The notes under the pieces: generated by a model
What the model saw: only the letters and a program-made list of their open reading frames with translations
Database searches by the model: none
Told to the model about the DNA's origin: nothing
Position numbers and translations under genes: made by a program
NCBI GenBank assembly: GCA_963719005.1
Contig: CAVRAR010000005.1
Coordinates: forward strand, 1-64,000
Reading direction: 5' to 3'
DNA: 64,000 nt
DNA from: G963675935 sp963719005
Lineage (GTDB): Bacteria; Planctomycetota; Planctomycetia; Pirellulales; Thermoguttaceae
Part shown: positions 63,625 through 64,000 of the stretch, piece by piece
Layout: each line of letters starts with the position of its first letter
Numbering within the stretch: position 1 is the stretch's first letter

Positions 63625-64000
63625 CTATTTTGCGTGTTTCGCTTGATCGCCGATCGGGAGCACGTGCACGGTGACGAGGATCACCCGCTGCTTGCCGTTT
63701 TTCGCCTGTCGCGACATGTCGCTCAGCAGCACGGTCTGGCCGTCGGCGACTTTGATCGTAGTTTTGACGGTCAAGGTCTCGACGACCGGGGCGCGGACGG
63801 GCTCGCCTTTGCTTGGGATGAAAATCGGCACTCCTTCGTTGGCCGGAGCAAGCCGAGAGTCCTCGATTTCGAGTTGCATGGTCACCACGCCGTCGGCGTT
63901 CGCCCGCGGCGTAAGGGCGAGGATGGTTCCCACGTTCTGTTGGACGATGGCGTTGGACTGCTGCATTTGTGGCGTCTGCGTCGCAGCCAACATGCCGCGC
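63625..64000 (-). CDS. C-terminal part of a secretin-like protein (partial)
   Basis: The 3' end of a gene that runs off the window; 122 or more residues are visible. The segment NVGTILALTPRANADGVVTM, QLEIEDSR and ETLTVKTTIKVADGQTVLLS followed by a short VILVTVHVLP strand matches the end of type II/III secretin homology domains (PulD/GspD-like). It would form part of an outer-membrane channel or a related planctomycete protein. The true start is outside the window. Confidence 0.65.
   Translation of the reverse strand, partial: RGMLAATQTPQMQQSNAIVQQNVGTILALTPRANADGVVTMQLEIEDSRLAPANEGVPIFIPSKGEPVRAPVVETLTVKTTIKVADGQTVLLSDMSRQAKNGKQRVILVTVHVLPIGDQAKHAK

Overview
The window is a Planctomycetota chromosome fragment, most likely from the Pirellulales or a related lineage. 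The basis is the gene families present: two proteins with a pilin-like N-terminus followed by a DUF1559 body, a secreted beta-strand-repeat/dockerin protein with an LEPR-XLL-like N-terminal motif, three ECF sigma factors (two followed by Ser/Thr kinase genes), a kinase fused to a formylglycine-generating-enzyme (FGE) domain, a DUF1080 protein, and many secreted caspase-fold proteins. About a dozen genes that otherwise look intact carry a single reading-frame break, often at or near a homopolymer. This suggests an assembly with residual indel errors (for example a long-read metagenome bin), so most breaks should not be read as biological pseudogenes until raw reads are checked.

Layout: 1-2.1 kb is poor in coding sequence (one possible zinc-ribbon ORF). 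2.1-8.2 kb holds an ECF sigma/kinase pair, a dockerin surface protein and a DUF1559 protein. 8.7-12.6 kb looks like a remnant of a small integrative element: an unknown ORF, three overlapping small helix-turn-helix genes and a primase-polymerase/zinc-finger replication protein, ending at a tRNA-Arg(UCU) gene cut at its anticodon loop. 13-16.7 kb is a MacB/LolD-type ABC exporter. 16.9-18.6 kb carries a SLATT-like two-TM protein, a small lipoprotein and a MazEF module. 18.6-31.3 kb is mixed housekeeping and regulation: a secreted phosphatase, a PQQ-type propeller, a thiamine-diphosphate decarboxylase, an ECF sigma/anti-sigma pair, CdsA and a CDP-alcohol phosphotransferase, LpxA, and a ribbon-helix-helix repressor with an orphan DNA methyltransferase.

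The most striking part is 31.6-44.9 kb. A four-gene plus-strand operon encodes a secreted transglutaminase-like protein, a DUF4384 caspase-fold protein that has lost both catalytic residues, an intact DUF4384 caspase paralogue, and a large EF-hand-bearing caspase with a CsgG-like domain. It is followed by a truncated WD40-caspase lipoprotein on the opposite strand and a TPR-CHAT protease with about fifteen near-identical TPRs. A -35/-10 match lies just upstream of the operon. I propose this as an envelope-located proteolytic network that pairs active and pseudo-proteases.

From 45.3 kb an IS3-family element has cut off the 5' end of a B12-binding radical SAM gene. Next come a sigma/kinase-FGE pair, csrA, a queuosine set (queE-queC and divergent queF), sugar-metabolism genes (epimerase, DUF1080, L-fucose isomerase), a DUF1559 protein, a CPBP protease translationally coupled to a radical SAM/SPASM protein, and the end of a secretin-like gene.

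The window is dense in short palindromic repeats of many families. Several sit in frame inside genes (sigma factor, anti-sigma, caspase, QueE), where they add translated peptides in the manner of Rickettsia palindromic elements.
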